Below, piece by piece: positions 53,586 through 61,862 of a DNA stretch of 64,000 bases. The first letter of the stretch is position 1, and each line of letters opens with the position of its first letter. Under the pieces are notes generated by a model. That model ran no database searches and had not been told where the DNA came from. It saw only the letters and a program-made list of their open reading frames with translations. Both the position numbers and the translations under genes were made by a program. Source of the DNA: a bacterium (GTDB lineage Bacteria > Zixibacteria > MSB-5A5 > GN15 > FEB-12); contig JAHLKV010000001.1 in the NCBI GenBank assembly GCA_020444475.1, forward strand, positions 620,001-684,000, written 5' to 3'.

Positions 53586-54287
53586 CTAGCGGCCCGAACG
53601 TGACTTGGTGCGACGTTTGTTCTGGCTGCGGCCTTTGCTGTCGGCCTTGCCGCGACCGGCGGCACCGCGACCGTTACGCTTGGCTCTCCTGGCCGCTTTG
53701 GCGCGGGCCTCTCGTTCTTCCTGTTTTTTCAGCTTGCGAAGCTGACTCGGGGAGACCGCCAGGATCGTCCCGCGACATTTTCTCGTGCCGCAGCGACAGA
53801 GATAGAAATCACGAAGTTCTTTCGTGTACGGTTCATCGAGCTCGAAATTGTAGTCGTAGGTCAGCTCGACCCCGGGCTGGATGTTTTTGATCGCCTCGAT
53901 ATAGATCCGCCCGTCCTCGTCGACCGCCTCGCAGTTTGGATCGCAGGAGTGGTTGATGAAGCGCGCTTCGTTGCCGCCGCGGGAGGCGTCGATAGTCGTG
54001 TTTTCGTCGATACTAAACAGGAACGTATGGTGCCGGTCCTGATCGCGGTCATCGAACATGGCGTCGACCTCTTCCTGCGTAATCCGCTTGCCGGTGTATT
54101 CGATAATCCGCTGTCCCTTGCGAATTCGCCGGATCGCAAAGCCGCCCTTGCCCTGAATCCCCGAGCTCTTGACTTCGAACGGGTAGTTGTGGCCGTTGCG
54201 CGAAGCGTCAGCGATACCGTCACTGCCGCCGTTGCGCTTGCTTTTGCTCTTGCCGTTGCTGCTATTTCTGCTTTGCGTTTTCTTCAT
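53586..54287 (-). CDS. SET-domain methyltransferase with basic, histone-like tail
   Basis: 233 residues from the ATG at 54287, with GAGG 4 nt before; a 5-codon upstream start is possible. SET domain (~35-160): GKGGFAIRRIRKGQRIIEYTG, then NEARFINHSCDPNCEAVDED (RFINHSCxPN catalytic motif) and ELTYDYNFEL. A post-SET zinc motif, YLCRCGTRKCRGTI, completes the cofactor/substrate pocket. The N-terminal ~30 residues and the last ~60 are Lys/Arg/Gly-rich (GRGAAGRGKADSKGRSQNKR), suited to binding nucleic acid. SET proteins of bacteria are few and their substrates (ribosomal or DNA-packaging proteins) are mostly unknown. It heads the queG-rpe-pgi-tkt block. Confidence 0.88.
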   Translation of the reverse strand: MKKTQSRNSSNGKSKSKRNGGSDGIADASRNGHNYPFEVKSSGIQGKGGFAIRRIRKGQRIIEYTGKRITQEEVDAMFDDRDQDRHHTFLFSIDENTTIDASRGGNEARFINHSCDPNCEAVDEDGRIYIEAIKNIQPGVELTYDYNFELDEPYTKELRDFYLCRCGTRKCRGTILAVSPSQLRKLKKQEEREARAKAARRAKRNGRGAAGRGKADSKGRSQNKRRTKSRSGR

Positions 54288-54409
54288 TGTCCTCAGATCC
54301 ATGTAGTCGATGTTGTCCGGGGAGTCAATATACAGTGATTGGCCGATTAGTCAATGCAGGATATGCCGGGAGATGTGGGATGTAAAGATGTGGGGATATG
54401 TATATGTGC

Positions 54410-54660
54410 TGTCAGGCGACCCCGCCTGACAGTGCAACATCGTAGGGCGGGTCCGTCTTCGAACCCGCCAGGTCGAGTAGCCCACTCCTCTGGGGTGGGT
54501 CGGAAGCACGAGTAGCCCACCCCTCTGGGGTGGGTCGAAAGTATGACCGTCTTGTGGTGGCGTACGTCCTCGTGCGCCACGCGAGCCTGACGTCGCTTCA
54601 CGTATTGTTGCGTCACGTGCTAGCCCGCCGGAGTCGGACGACACGTGACGCAGGACTGGT
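54410..54660. repeat. Intergenic palindromic repeat cluster
   Basis: The ~520 nt between the SET gene and the propeller lipoprotein hold no gene. In order: CTGTCAGGCG...CGCCTGACAG (near 54411), GTAGGGCGGGTCCG...ACCCGCC (near 54441), and two GAGTAGCCCAC...GGGTGGG palindromes (near 54475 and 54511). Then GTGGTGGCGTACGTCC...GCCACGC (54554-54582), a ~46-nt GTTGCGTCACGTGC...CACGTGACGCA palindrome (54607-54652), and a GTAGGCCGAGGCTGCTTGCA unit. Confidence 0.8.
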
Positions 54661-54804
54661 AGGCCGAGGCTGCTTGCAGCCCGGCATGCTGCCCCACGCG
54701 CCCCCGACATCGAGTCCCGTCTGGTGAGAATTGGCGATTGCCTTCATGGATACAACAGTACATATTGGAAACGGGGCAAGCGCATCTCAAAACGGAGGTT
54801 CTGC

Positions 54805-55914
54805 GTGAACTTATCAAGATTCTCCATTCTCCTGGCGGTCGGCTGTCTCTCAATGTTGGGTGTGTTTATGTTCGGTTGTTCGGATGATGACAATCCAACT
54901 TCATCCATACGCTACGGCTGGGCGCCCCTCGGCACAGACATAGATGGACCCGTAATTGCGCTTGGCGTCTATGATAGCAGGCTGATTGCCGGAGGCGTCT
55001 TCACCCCTGCCGGCGGAACAACCGACTATAGTGTTGCGGCCTGGAATGACTCAGCCTGGACTACCTACGGGACGGGATTTGACTATGGTGTCTTTACGCT
55101 CACGGAATTTGACGACAAACTGATTGCCGGAGGGCGGTTAACCACCGCCGGTGGGGTGAGTGCCAGTGGCATCGCGGCCTGGAACGGCTCATCCTGGGCG
55201 CCCCTGGGAACGGGGGTGGCCTACCCTGCCGACGTTGCCCGTGTTCATGATCTTACCGTATTTGATAATAAACTGATTGCCGGAGGGTTTTTCACGGTGG
55301 CGGGTGGAGTGAGCGTCAGTCGCATTGCGGCCTGGAACGGCTCATCCTGGACGTCCCTCGGTACAGGCGTTGCATACCCCGGTAGCGTCCCTGGTGTTTA
55401 TGCTCTGACTGTGTTTGAAAACCAACTGATTGCCGCGGGATGGTTCAGCTCCGCCGGTGGCGTATCTGCCAGCAACATTGCGGCCTGGAATGGCTCGTCA
55501 TGGGCGCCCCTCGGCTCCGGTCTGAACCACTATGTCTCCGCCCTCGCTGTCTATGACAACAAGCTGATTGCCGGAGGGCGTTTTACCGCCGCCGGTGCAG
55601 TGAGTGCCAGTCATATTGCGGCCTGGGATGGCTCGTCATGGACAGCCCTCGGCTCGGGCACGGATGATGACATAATCACTTTCACCGTCTATGAAAACAG
55701 GCTGATTGCCGGAGGCAGTTTCAGTACCGCCGGCGGAGTGAACGCCAATCGTATTGCGGCCTGGGATGGTTCGTCATGGTCAGCCCTCGGCTCGGGCATG
55801 GATGCGAGCATCAGCGACCTCACCGTATATAACAACAGGCTGATTGCCGGAGGCATGTTCACCACCGCCGGCGGCGTGAATGCGAGTTACATTGCAGCCT
55901 GGGGACCGAAATAG
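54805..55914 (+). CDS. Seven-repeat beta-propeller lipoprotein
   Basis: 369 residues from the GTG at 54805, preferred because GGAGG lies 6 nt before and it opens into a signal peptide with lipobox FMFGC. A more upstream in-frame GTG would add 27 polar residues. After CSDDDNPTSS there are seven ~46-52-residue repeats, each with the core LIAGGxFTxAGGVxAS, IAAWNGSSW, and LGxG. Seven such WG-type repeats should close one seven-bladed propeller. The high similarity of the repeats suggests recent internal duplication. Such surface propellers usually bind other proteins or sugars. It is monocistronic with a terminator. Confidence 0.85.
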   Translation: MNLSRFSILLAVGCLSMLGVFMFGCSDDDNPTSSIRYGWAPLGTDIDGPVIALGVYDSRLIAGGVFTPAGGTTDYSVAAWNDSAWTTYGTGFDYGVFTLTEFDDKLIAGGRLTTAGGVSASGIAAWNGSSWAPLGTGVAYPADVARVHDLTVFDNKLIAGGFFTVAGGVSVSRIAAWNGSSWTSLGTGVAYPGSVPGVYALTVFENQLIAAGWFSSAGGVSASNIAAWNGSSWAPLGSGLNHYVSALAVYDNKLIAGGRFTAAGAVSASHIAAWDGSSWTALGSGTDDDIITFTVYENRLIAGGSFSTAGGVNANRIAAWDGSSWSALGSGMDASISDLTVYNNRLIAGGMFTTAGGVNASYIAAWGPK

Positions 55915-55953
55915 CATTCAGCCCAACCAGTTTCGGTTCACGCCACAAAAACG

Positions 55954-55981
55954 AAGGCCCTGGCTGCAACCGGGGCCTTTA
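55954..55981 (+). terminator. Rho-independent terminator after propeller lipoprotein
   Basis: A 7-bp stem AAGGCCC / GGGCCTT (55954-55960 and 55973-55979) is followed by a short T run, 40 nt after the stop. Confidence 0.7.
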
Positions 55982-56099
55982 GGGTCAGACTCCCTCTGTA
56001 TCAATCTGCGCCCCACCCGGAGTCCCGCAGGTCAGCTCCGCGTGCAAATCACTCGACCTCGCGACTCCACATGCACCTCACCCGCACGCGGTGCTGACA

Positions 56100-56760
56100 A
56101 TGGGATGTTGCGTCACGTGCCGGCTCGCCAAGCGATGTTGCGTCACGTGCTAGTCCGCCGGAGTCGGACGACACGTGACGCAGAACTGGTAGGCCGAGGC
56201 TGCTTGCAGCCCGGCATGGTGCGCCGCCCGTCCTCGGGTAAGTTGACCGCACGTGCGTGGCGTACGTCCTCGTGCGCCACGTGGCCTCAACAACGTTGCC
56301 CTTAAACCGAGTAGCCCACCCCTCTGGGGTGGGTGAAGTCACCCTGAGCCCCCACCTCGTCACCCTGAGTCCGCCGCGGCGGATCGAAGGGTGACGCGCA
56401 AACACGCCGGAGGCGTGTCATTCCCTCGCAAGAGGGAATCTATCTTCGGACCGAACACGCCGAAGGCGTGCCATTCCGGTCCGCCCGAGGCGGAGAATCC
56501 AGCCCCCGCAAGGATGCTGCACTGACCGATCCTGCTGGATACCGGCCTTCGCCGGTATGACAGGTCTGCGACCTGTTTGCCCTTCTCGAGGACAGACTCC
56601 CGCACACGCGGTAGTGACAGACTTCGCCTGTCCCTCTCCGTGCCCCACCCGGAGTCCGACGAAGAAGGACGGCGGGTGGGACGTACCGTAGGTCAGCTCC
56701 GCGTGCAATGCAACCCACCTCGCGACTCAACCTGCACTTCACCCGCACGCGGTGCTGACA
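56100..56760. repeat. Large cluster of palindromic repeats
   Basis: No gene is supported between 55915 and 56768. The area is filled with repeat families: a half and a full GTTGCGTCACGTGC...CACGTGACGCA palindrome (56107-56120 and 56137-56182), GTGCGTGGCGTACGTCC...GCCACG (56253-56282), and GAGTAGCCCACCCCTCTGG (near 56308). Also CACCCTGAGTCCGCC...GGATCGAAGGGTG (near 56361), TTCCCTCGCAAGAGGGAA (near 56421), CCGGCCTTCGCCGG (near 56541), and two copies of a CTGACAAT/CACCCGCACGCGGTGC unit (near 56083 and 56743). Confidence 0.75.
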
Positions 56761-56768
56761 ATCACGCC

Positions 56769-57269
56769 CTACTCCTCTACCTGCAAGAACTTCGCCGATC
56801 CCAAATAGAGCGAGTCCTTCCTATCCATCGTGTACGCGTACCCGAGATCCACAGAAATCGTATCCCCAGCCCTTGCCCGTTCGGAGTGCGTCGGCCGGTA
56901 ATCGATCTCAACGGTGTCACCCGGAACGACCGTGCACGTGTAGCTGCTAACCCGGTTCTTGTTGTTCACCCGCGTAACCAACCAGGTGTATGGAGCATTC
57001 TCTTTGCTCATTTGGATGGCAGACAGCAGGTACAACAAGGTGTCTTGGCGAGCCGATACGAGAGTCAGTTCCAGACCGGGGTCGGCGTGTATCCTCCACG
57101 TCCGAAAGCCGACGCTCAGCCCGCCCACCTCCTTCTCGTACCAGTAGGATCCCTTGCTCGGCGAGTTTGCCTCTTCCAAACCTGCCGTGACAGCCCGATA
57201 TCTGTAGTATCTGTCGCAGGCTGCCATGAGCAAAAGGCCCGCTATAGTACAGATTATCAAGCGCTTCAT
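56769..57269 (-). CDS. Small lipoprotein, unknown function
   Basis: 166 residues from the ATG at 57269, with AGGAAG 6 nt upstream; it opens into MKRLIICTIAGLLLMAAC with lipobox MAAC (Cys18). The mature part is beta-strand-rich (GGLSVGFRTWRIHADPGLEL, YTWLVTRVNNKNRVSSYTC, DTVEIDYRPTHSERAR) and ends VQVEE-like FLQVEE. I do not recognise a family. It is followed by two more small lipoproteins on the same strand, of which it is the last; each has its own spacing and repeats between, so they may not form one transcript. Confidence 0.65.
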   Translation of the reverse strand: MKRLIICTIAGLLLMAACDRYYRYRAVTAGLEEANSPSKGSYWYEKEVGGLSVGFRTWRIHADPGLELTLVSARQDTLLYLLSAIQMSKENAPYTWLVTRVNNKNRVSSYTCTVVPGDTVEIDYRPTHSERARAGDTISVDLGYAYTMDRKDSLYLGSAKFLQVEE

Positions 57270-57331
57270 TTCGGGCTTCCTTTCGAAGCAATCATGGCTG
57301 GGGTCGCCCACAGGGTGACGTCACCTTGAGC

Positions 57332-57856
57332 CTACTGCGGGTGGGCGACTCTGCCTCGATCGCATTCTTCCCCAACATCCGCGACCTGGAAGTAGCAATC
57401 CTCGAGATGGCCCCCCCTGGCTATGGAAAGACGTCCGCCGCGTTCCTTGTATATGTACGTGATCCACTCTCGCGGCAGGGAATCCACGATAGCGTCAGAA
57501 TCATCGCTTGGACGCTTTCTGATAAACGGCTCCACCGGAAAGCGGTCGATGAATGCCGCAAAGCAAATGCTCAACCGGGTAGAGTCGACCTTCCCGTAGT
57601 TCATGTCATACTGCAGATGAAAGCGGCCCGAATCCAGCCAGGATCGGTGATCGTATGACGTATACCATCTTCGGTACGTGCCGTTGGGACACACGATGAT
57701 GCTGTCGATCAGACCGGCGTCGTAGTCCGCGACCCAGACACCAAACACTTCCTCCTTAGTCACCGGTTCAGAATCAAGCGAGACATCGCAGGCACCGGCT
57801 AACGAGAGAGAAAATGCGAAGAGTGCAGCAAACCCGACTTGGATTCGTTTGACCAT
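57332..57856 (-). CDS. Small lipoprotein, possibly lipocalin-like
   Basis: 174 residues from the ATG at 57856, with AAGG 10-12 nt upstream. MVKRIQVGFAALFAFSLSLAGAC gives a signal with cysteine at 23, although the lipobox (AGAC) is imperfect. The mature part begins EVFGVWVADYDAGLIDSIIV CPNGTYRRWY, which resembles the opening strands of small lipocalin-like lipoproteins (GxWxxDY...NGTY), but no family was proven. The last residues (RVAHPQ) are encoded by a palindromic repeat. Its 5' leader (57865-57951) is nearly identical to that of the lipoprotein at 58180-58815. Confidence 0.6.
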   Translation of the reverse strand: MVKRIQVGFAALFAFSLSLAGACDVSLDSEPVTKEEVFGVWVADYDAGLIDSIIVCPNGTYRRWYTSYDHRSWLDSGRFHLQYDMNYGKVDSTRLSICFAAFIDRFPVEPFIRKRPSDDSDAIVDSLPREWITYIYKERGGRLSIARGGHLEDCYFQVADVGEECDRGRVAHPQ

Positions 57857-57864
57857 TTCCAGAA

Positions 57865-57951
57865 GAGCCTTCCTTCGGTCCCCACCAACTCGATGGTGAT
57901 CGTGTGATTGTACCAATTTATACAAACGTCACAGGATCGGGAAAGAAAAAA
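57865..57951 (-). promoter_or_regulatory. Duplicated leader/promoter region, copy 1
   Basis: About 87 nt just upstream of the lipoprotein gene at 57332-57856. It is almost identical to 58818-58907 upstream of the next lipoprotein. Both contain TATAAATTGGTACAA, CACCATCGAGTTGGTG (a 5-bp inverted repeat) and an AGGAAGG-type ribosome site, and both begin after a CTTTTTTCTTTCCCG tract. Confidence 0.7.
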
Positions 57952-57964
57952 GCTTGCCTGAAAT

Positions 57965-58172
57965 CAAGTGGCTGGGGTCGCCCACAGCAAGCTGTGGGAA
58001 CTTCTCGAGCGCGGAATGGTCCCCCACAGTAAGCTGTGGGTACTTCACGGACGCGAAACGGTCGAGTAGCCCACCCCTCTGGGGTGGGTGACGTCACCGT
58101 GTGCTCTCTCCAACGTCACCCTGAGCCTGTCGAAGGGTGACGGCTCGGCGGGTTCGAAGACGGACCCGCCCT
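57965..58172. repeat. Intergenic palindromic repeat cluster
   Basis: Contains CCCACAGCAAGCTGTGGG (near 57974), CCCCACAGTAAGCTGTGGG (near 58022), GAGTAGCCCACCC...GGGTGGG (near 58064), CACCCTGAGCCTGTCGAAGG (near 58117) and GGCGGGTTCGAAGACGGACC (near 58146). Confidence 0.8.
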
Positions 58173-58179
58173 ACGAGGA

Positions 58180-58815
58180 CTAGTACTTGTCGATTCTCCG
58201 CCCCTTCTTGCGCGTGACAGGAATTGAGAGCGTGACATCCTCGTACACGGTGCCATCAACAATGCCGACTATCGCTAAGTCGATTGTTATCGTCGCCTCA
58301 TTGACGGACTTGTGAAACGGCAAGGGCGCGATACTCAGTATATTCCGCCCGCCGTATCGCTCATTCTCGACAAGTAAGGAGTCAACTCCAAGTTCAGTCA
58401 CGGTCCCATCCTGCTCCACCTGAATAGACTTGATCGAAAAATCGAAATACCGGCCGTCCTGCTCAGCTAATGAGGACAACTCTCCATCGAAATAGTAGAC
58501 TACGTCCAGGGCCACATAGTCGATGTTGCTATCGGCCGGCTGAAAGTTCTGATAGTAGGCCTTTTGCTCCTCGGTCGCCGCAACGCGACTGAGACGCGCC
58601 GGATCACCGTGTCGTTCGACTAGGTATTCCTCCGAAACCACGCTGATCTCAAGTGCACCGTGCCGCACCTCACGGCTCTCATAGCCAGTCTCATAGTAGT
58701 GGAAGGAGTAACAACTAATGGAAATCAACGAGGCCAGGAAAACCAGGAGTACACCGCCGACTCTCCACCATCGGTCCCACCAAACACGCGATAGTACCTG
58801 TTCCGGTGCTGCCAA
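58180..58815 (-). CDS. Small lipoprotein, unknown function
   Basis: 211 residues. There is no ATG or GTG at a suitable place. I propose the TTG at 58815, which lies 5-7 nt after AGGGAAGG in the duplicated leader; a TTG 22 codons upstream lies inside the leader. A hydrophobic signal (GVLLVFLASLISISC) ends in lipobox cysteine. The mature part has DSNIDYVALDVVYYFDGELS and MSIPVTRKKGRR-like beta elements and is unrecognised. Its leader and gene order match those of the lipoprotein at 57332, but the mature proteins do not look alike to me. Confidence 0.5.
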   Translation of the reverse strand: MAAPEQVLSRVWWDRWWRVGGVLLVFLASLISISCYSFHYYETGYESREVRHGALEISVVSEEYLVERHGDPARLSRVAATEEQKAYYQNFQPADSNIDYVALDVVYYFDGELSSLAEQDGRYFDFSIKSIQVEQDGTVTELGVDSLLVENERYGGRNILSIAPLPFHKSVNEATITIDLAIVGIVDGTVYEDVTLSIPVTRKKGRRIDKY

Positions 58816-58817
58816 CT

Positions 58818-58907
58818 GAGCCTTCCCTTCGTTGTCCCCACCAACTCGATGGTGATCGTGTGGTTGTACCAATTTATACAATCGTCGTAGGGTCGGGAAA
58901 GAAAAAA
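58818..58907 (-). promoter_or_regulatory. Duplicated leader/promoter region, copy 2
   Basis: About 90 nt just upstream of the lipoprotein gene at 58180-58815. It shares the TATAAATTGGTACAA, CACCATCGAGTTGGTG and ribosome-site elements of copy 1 (57865-57951), with a few substitutions and a 2-nt insertion. Confidence 0.7.
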
Positions 58908-58925
58908 CGTTGCGGGTGGTGTCAA

Positions 58926-59037
58926 GTCGTCACCCTTCGACAGGCTCAGGGTGACGGCGGTGAGCCTTCGGTGAGACGATGGCAGGTCTGAAGACAGACC
59001 TTCCCTACAAGGCTGTCAGGCGAGGTCGCCTGACAGC
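58926..59037. repeat. Intergenic palindromic repeats
   Basis: CACCCTTCGACAGGCTCAGG (near 58929) is the inverted form of the element at 58117. GGCAGGTCTGAAGACAGACC (near 58981) and CTGTCAGGCGAGGTCGCC (near 59013) also belong to families seen elsewhere in the window. Confidence 0.75.
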
Positions 59038-59056
59038 ACGCCCATATCGCCCTCAC

Positions 59057-59087
59057 AAAAAAAAGGCGGACCCGTCGGGCCCGCCTT
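59057..59087 (-). terminator. Rho-independent terminator of nfnAB
   Basis: On the - strand a GC-rich stem (AGGCGGGCCC / GGTCCGCCT with small mismatch) is followed by a run of about eight T residues, 22 nt after the nfnB stop. Confidence 0.8.
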
Positions 59088-59109
59088 GCACTGTCATTCT
59101 ACTCCGCGA

Positions 59110-60534
59110 TTACTTGGGAGCGCCGTTGCTCAAGTACGTGTGAATCGCACGCGCGGCCTTCTTGCCGGCGCCCGCCGCCAGAATCACGGTCGCACCGCCG
59201 GTCACGATATCACCGCCGGCGTACACACCCGGCCGCGAGGTCTGCATCGTGTCCGGATTCACCGTGATATTCCCCCAGCGGTTCGTCTCCAGACCGGGCG
59301 TGGTCGACTGGATCAGCGGATTCGAGCTGTTGCCGATCGCCACCACGACCAGGTCGACATCCATAATGAAATTCGAGCCTTCGATCGGCACCGGCCGACG
59401 GCGACCCGAATCATCGGGCGGACCCAGCTCCATGTTCAGGCATTCCATCTGCACCACCCGACCCTGATCGTCACCGATAAACTTGATCGGCGTGGTCAGC
59501 ATGTGGAACTCGATCCCTTCTTCCATGGCGTGATGAATCTCTTCGGCACGCGCCGGCATCTCGGCCTCGGAGCGACGGTAGACGATATACGAATGATCCG
59601 CCCCGAGCCGTTTCGATGTCCGCACGGCGTCCATCGCCGTATTGCCACCACCCAGCACCGCGACATTTTTGCCGCGGATGATCGGCGTGTCATAGTCGTT
59701 TTCGTCGAACGCCCGCATCAGATTCGAGCGCGTCAGGTATTCGTTGGCCGAATAGATCCCGATCAACTGCTCACCGGGAATGCCCATGAAGTTCGGCAGT
59801 CCGGCGCCGGTCCCGATAAAGATCGCATCGAAACCCATCTCGAACAGCTCGTCGATCGTCTCCATCTTCCCGATCACGGTCGAGTTCTCGAACTTGACCC
59901 CGGTATCTTTCAGCACGTCACACTCGGCCTGCACGATATTTTTCGGCAGGCGGAATTCCGGGATGCCGTAGACCAGCACACCGCCCGGTTTGTGCAGCGC
60001 CTCAAACACGGTGACATCGTGACCGAGCTTGATAAGATCGCCCGCCACCGTCAACCCGGCCGGACCGGAGCCGACAATCGCGACCTTCTTGCCGGTCGGC
60101 GCGGCCACCGCCGGAATCTGCACGAGGTTGTTCTCGCGCTCGTAGTCGGCGACAAAGCGCTCCAAATGACCGATCGCCACCGGCTTGAATTTTTTAGCCA
60201 GCACGCACTTGATCTCGCACTGCTCTTCCTGCGGACAGACCCGCCCGCACACCGCCGGAAGAGAGTTGGTCTGTTTGATCTTCCGCGCCGCCCCGGCAAA
60301 ATCCTTCTCGAGGATCAGATTAATAAACCCCGGAATATCGACCTCCACCGGACAACCATCGATACACGGCGCCTTTTTGCATTCGAGACACCGCGCCGCT
60401 TCCGTGATCGCCTGCTCGGCGGTCAACCCAAACGGTACTTCGTTGAAATTGCGGACCCGATCCTCAGGCTTCTGCGCCGGCATCTCCGCCCGCTTGATCT
60501 TCATCCGCTCTTTTTTCTCTATCTTCTCAATCAT
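59110..60534 (-). CDS. nfnB: NADPH-dependent glutamate synthase small-subunit family / NfnB
   Basis: 474 residues. N-terminal cluster-binding motifs CLECKKAPCIDGCPVEVDI and CGRVCPQEEQCEIKC bind two [4Fe-4S] clusters. FAD-binding GSGPAGLTVAGDL and NADPH-binding LGGGNTAMDAVR (GxGxxA-type) follow. A third fingerprint, GVYAGGDIVTGGATVILAAG, closes the FAD site. The protein family includes GltD and the large subunit of the electron-bifurcating transhydrogenase NfnAB. Because the adjacent gene (19 nt upstream) is NfnA/SudB-like and no GltB large subunit is seen, NfnB is more likely than GltD. It would couple NADPH, NADH and ferredoxin. Confidence 0.82.
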   Translation of the reverse strand: MIEKIEKKERMKIKRAEMPAQKPEDRVRNFNEVPFGLTAEQAITEAARCLECKKAPCIDGCPVEVDIPGFINLILEKDFAGAARKIKQTNSLPAVCGRVCPQEEQCEIKCVLAKKFKPVAIGHLERFVADYERENNLVQIPAVAAPTGKKVAIVGSGPAGLTVAGDLIKLGHDVTVFEALHKPGGVLVYGIPEFRLPKNIVQAECDVLKDTGVKFENSTVIGKMETIDELFEMGFDAIFIGTGAGLPNFMGIPGEQLIGIYSANEYLTRSNLMRAFDENDYDTPIIRGKNVAVLGGGNTAMDAVRTSKRLGADHSYIVYRRSEAEMPARAEEIHHAMEEGIEFHMLTTPIKFIGDDQGRVVQMECLNMELGPPDDSGRRRPVPIEGSNFIMDVDLVVVAIGNSSNPLIQSTTPGLETNRWGNITVNPDTMQTSRPGVYAGGDIVTGGATVILAAGAGKKAARAIHTYLSNGAPK

Positions 60535-60553
60535 TACACATCCACCCTCGTGA

Positions 60554-61438
60554 TCAGGCCTTGTTTTCGCCCGGATATGTAAACTCCCGAACCGCCTTCG
60601 TCAGCCGGCAGTTGGGATCCTCCAGCAGCTTTTTCATCGCCTTGCGCTCCTGGTCCTTATAGGCATTCAGACGGCTGGTCAGCACGTCGAAATCAACCAA
60701 ATGCCCGTCGAAATCCGGACCATCAACACAGGCAAACTTCGTCTCGCCGCCCACCGTCACCCGGCAGCCGCCGCACATCCCCGTACCGTCAACCATGAGC
60801 GGATTGAGCGACACCCACGTCGGCACCTCAAACTCCTTGGTGACTTTCGCCACCACCCGCATCATCGGCACCGGACCGATCGCCATGATCATCTTGATCG
60901 GCGCCCCGTCCTTGAGCAGCTTGACCAGCACGTCCGAGACAAACCCGTGATGCCCCTCGGAGCCATCATCGGTGCAGACATACAACTCGTCCGCGACCTC
61001 GCCGTGCTCTTTCTGATAGAAAAGGATATCTTTCGACCGGGCCCCGATGATACTTATCACCTTATTCCCGGCCTCTTTGTATGCCTGCGCGATCGGATAC
61101 ACCGGCGCAATCCCGATTCCACCCCCCACCACACACGCCGTCCCCCAGTTTTCGACATGCGAGGCCAGCCCCAGCGGTCCCACACAGTCCGATATCTCAC
61201 CGCCGTTCTCAACCGTCGTCATCAGCGCCGAGGTTTTCCCGACCACCTGGTATATCACGGTAAGCAGCCCCTGCTCGCCGTCCAACCCCGCAATCGACAT
61301 CGGCACCCGCTCACCCTGTTCGTTTACCCGTATGATAACGAATTGTCCGGCTTTGGCTTTCGCCACCAACCGGGGGACCTCAACCCGCATCTTCCAGGTC
61401 AGCGGTCCGATCTGTATGTTGTCAACAACCCTCGGCAT
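60554..61438 (-). CDS. nfnA: Ferredoxin-NADP+ reductase subunit alpha / NfnA-SudB family
   Basis: 294 residues. The N-terminal FAD-binding fold (GQFVIIRVNEQGERVPMSIA) and NAD-binding GGGIGIAPVYPIAQA are in the order of the PyrK/SudB family. A C-terminal [2Fe-2S] motif, GTGMCGGCRVTVGGETKFAC with VDGPDFDGH, is diagnostic for NfnA/SudB. The ribosome site GAGGGTG lies before the ATG. Together with the next gene it forms NfnAB, a two-gene operon closed by a terminator. Confidence 0.86.
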   Translation of the reverse strand: MPRVVDNIQIGPLTWKMRVEVPRLVAKAKAGQFVIIRVNEQGERVPMSIAGLDGEQGLLTVIYQVVGKTSALMTTVENGGEISDCVGPLGLASHVENWGTACVVGGGIGIAPVYPIAQAYKEAGNKVISIIGARSKDILFYQKEHGEVADELYVCTDDGSEGHHGFVSDVLVKLLKDGAPIKMIMAIGPVPMMRVVAKVTKEFEVPTWVSLNPLMVDGTGMCGGCRVTVGGETKFACVDGPDFDGHLVDFDVLTSRLNAYKDQERKAMKKLLEDPNCRLTKAVREFTYPGENKA

Positions 61439-61781
61439 ACACCCTCGTTGCTAGTGGTTCCTAACGTTCCTCGCAGAACATAAACCAAGCGAGCAAAAAA
61501 GCAAGGTTATTTTGTCCATTTTTGCCCAAAAGGACCGTCTTTCGCCACTTTTCGCCCTCCCACCATCCCCCGCAACCGACCATCCACCAACAATCCCCGG
61601 CCAATTTGCTGTCCCCCAACTCGTGAACCAATTCACCCTTCATTAATCGGACAATATCGGTAATAATTAGACCGAATTATCTCCTTTTTCCCCAAATTCC
61701 CCCGCAACCAAACCGAACAATCGACGTAATATCTACCATATCCCGTAAATAATTCGGAATGTTACCGCTAATAATGAACAC

Positions 61782-61809
61782 TTGACAAAATCCGCCGTTC
61801 TAGTATATA
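61782..61809 (+). promoter_or_regulatory. Sigma-70-type promoter of the ornithine aminotransferase gene
   Basis: An exact TTGACA (61782-61787) is spaced 16 nt from TATATA (61804-61809), 54 nt before the ATG at 61863. The same TTG could be read as an in-frame start codon, but the promoter reading and the ribosome site next to 61863 show that the coding start is downstream. The 340 nt before it (61439-61781) are AT-rich and contain repeated AATAATT/GGTAAT elements that may be operator sites; no gene is seen there. Confidence 0.65.
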
Positions 61810-61862
61810 TCGAGACTGATAAGCTCGTATCACTAACCTCCAGCTCGAAATGGGGTGAACAA

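Noticed and set aside
59086-60582. 498-codon + strand frame opposite nfnB
   Set aside because: His/Arg/Asp-rich shadow of the glutamate-synthase-family gene; no domain and no ribosome site.
61782-61862. TTG at 61782 as start of the aminotransferase
   Set aside because: This TTG is the -35 box (TTGACA) of a good promoter, and the added 27 residues do not resemble the family; the ATG at 61863 has a ribosome site.
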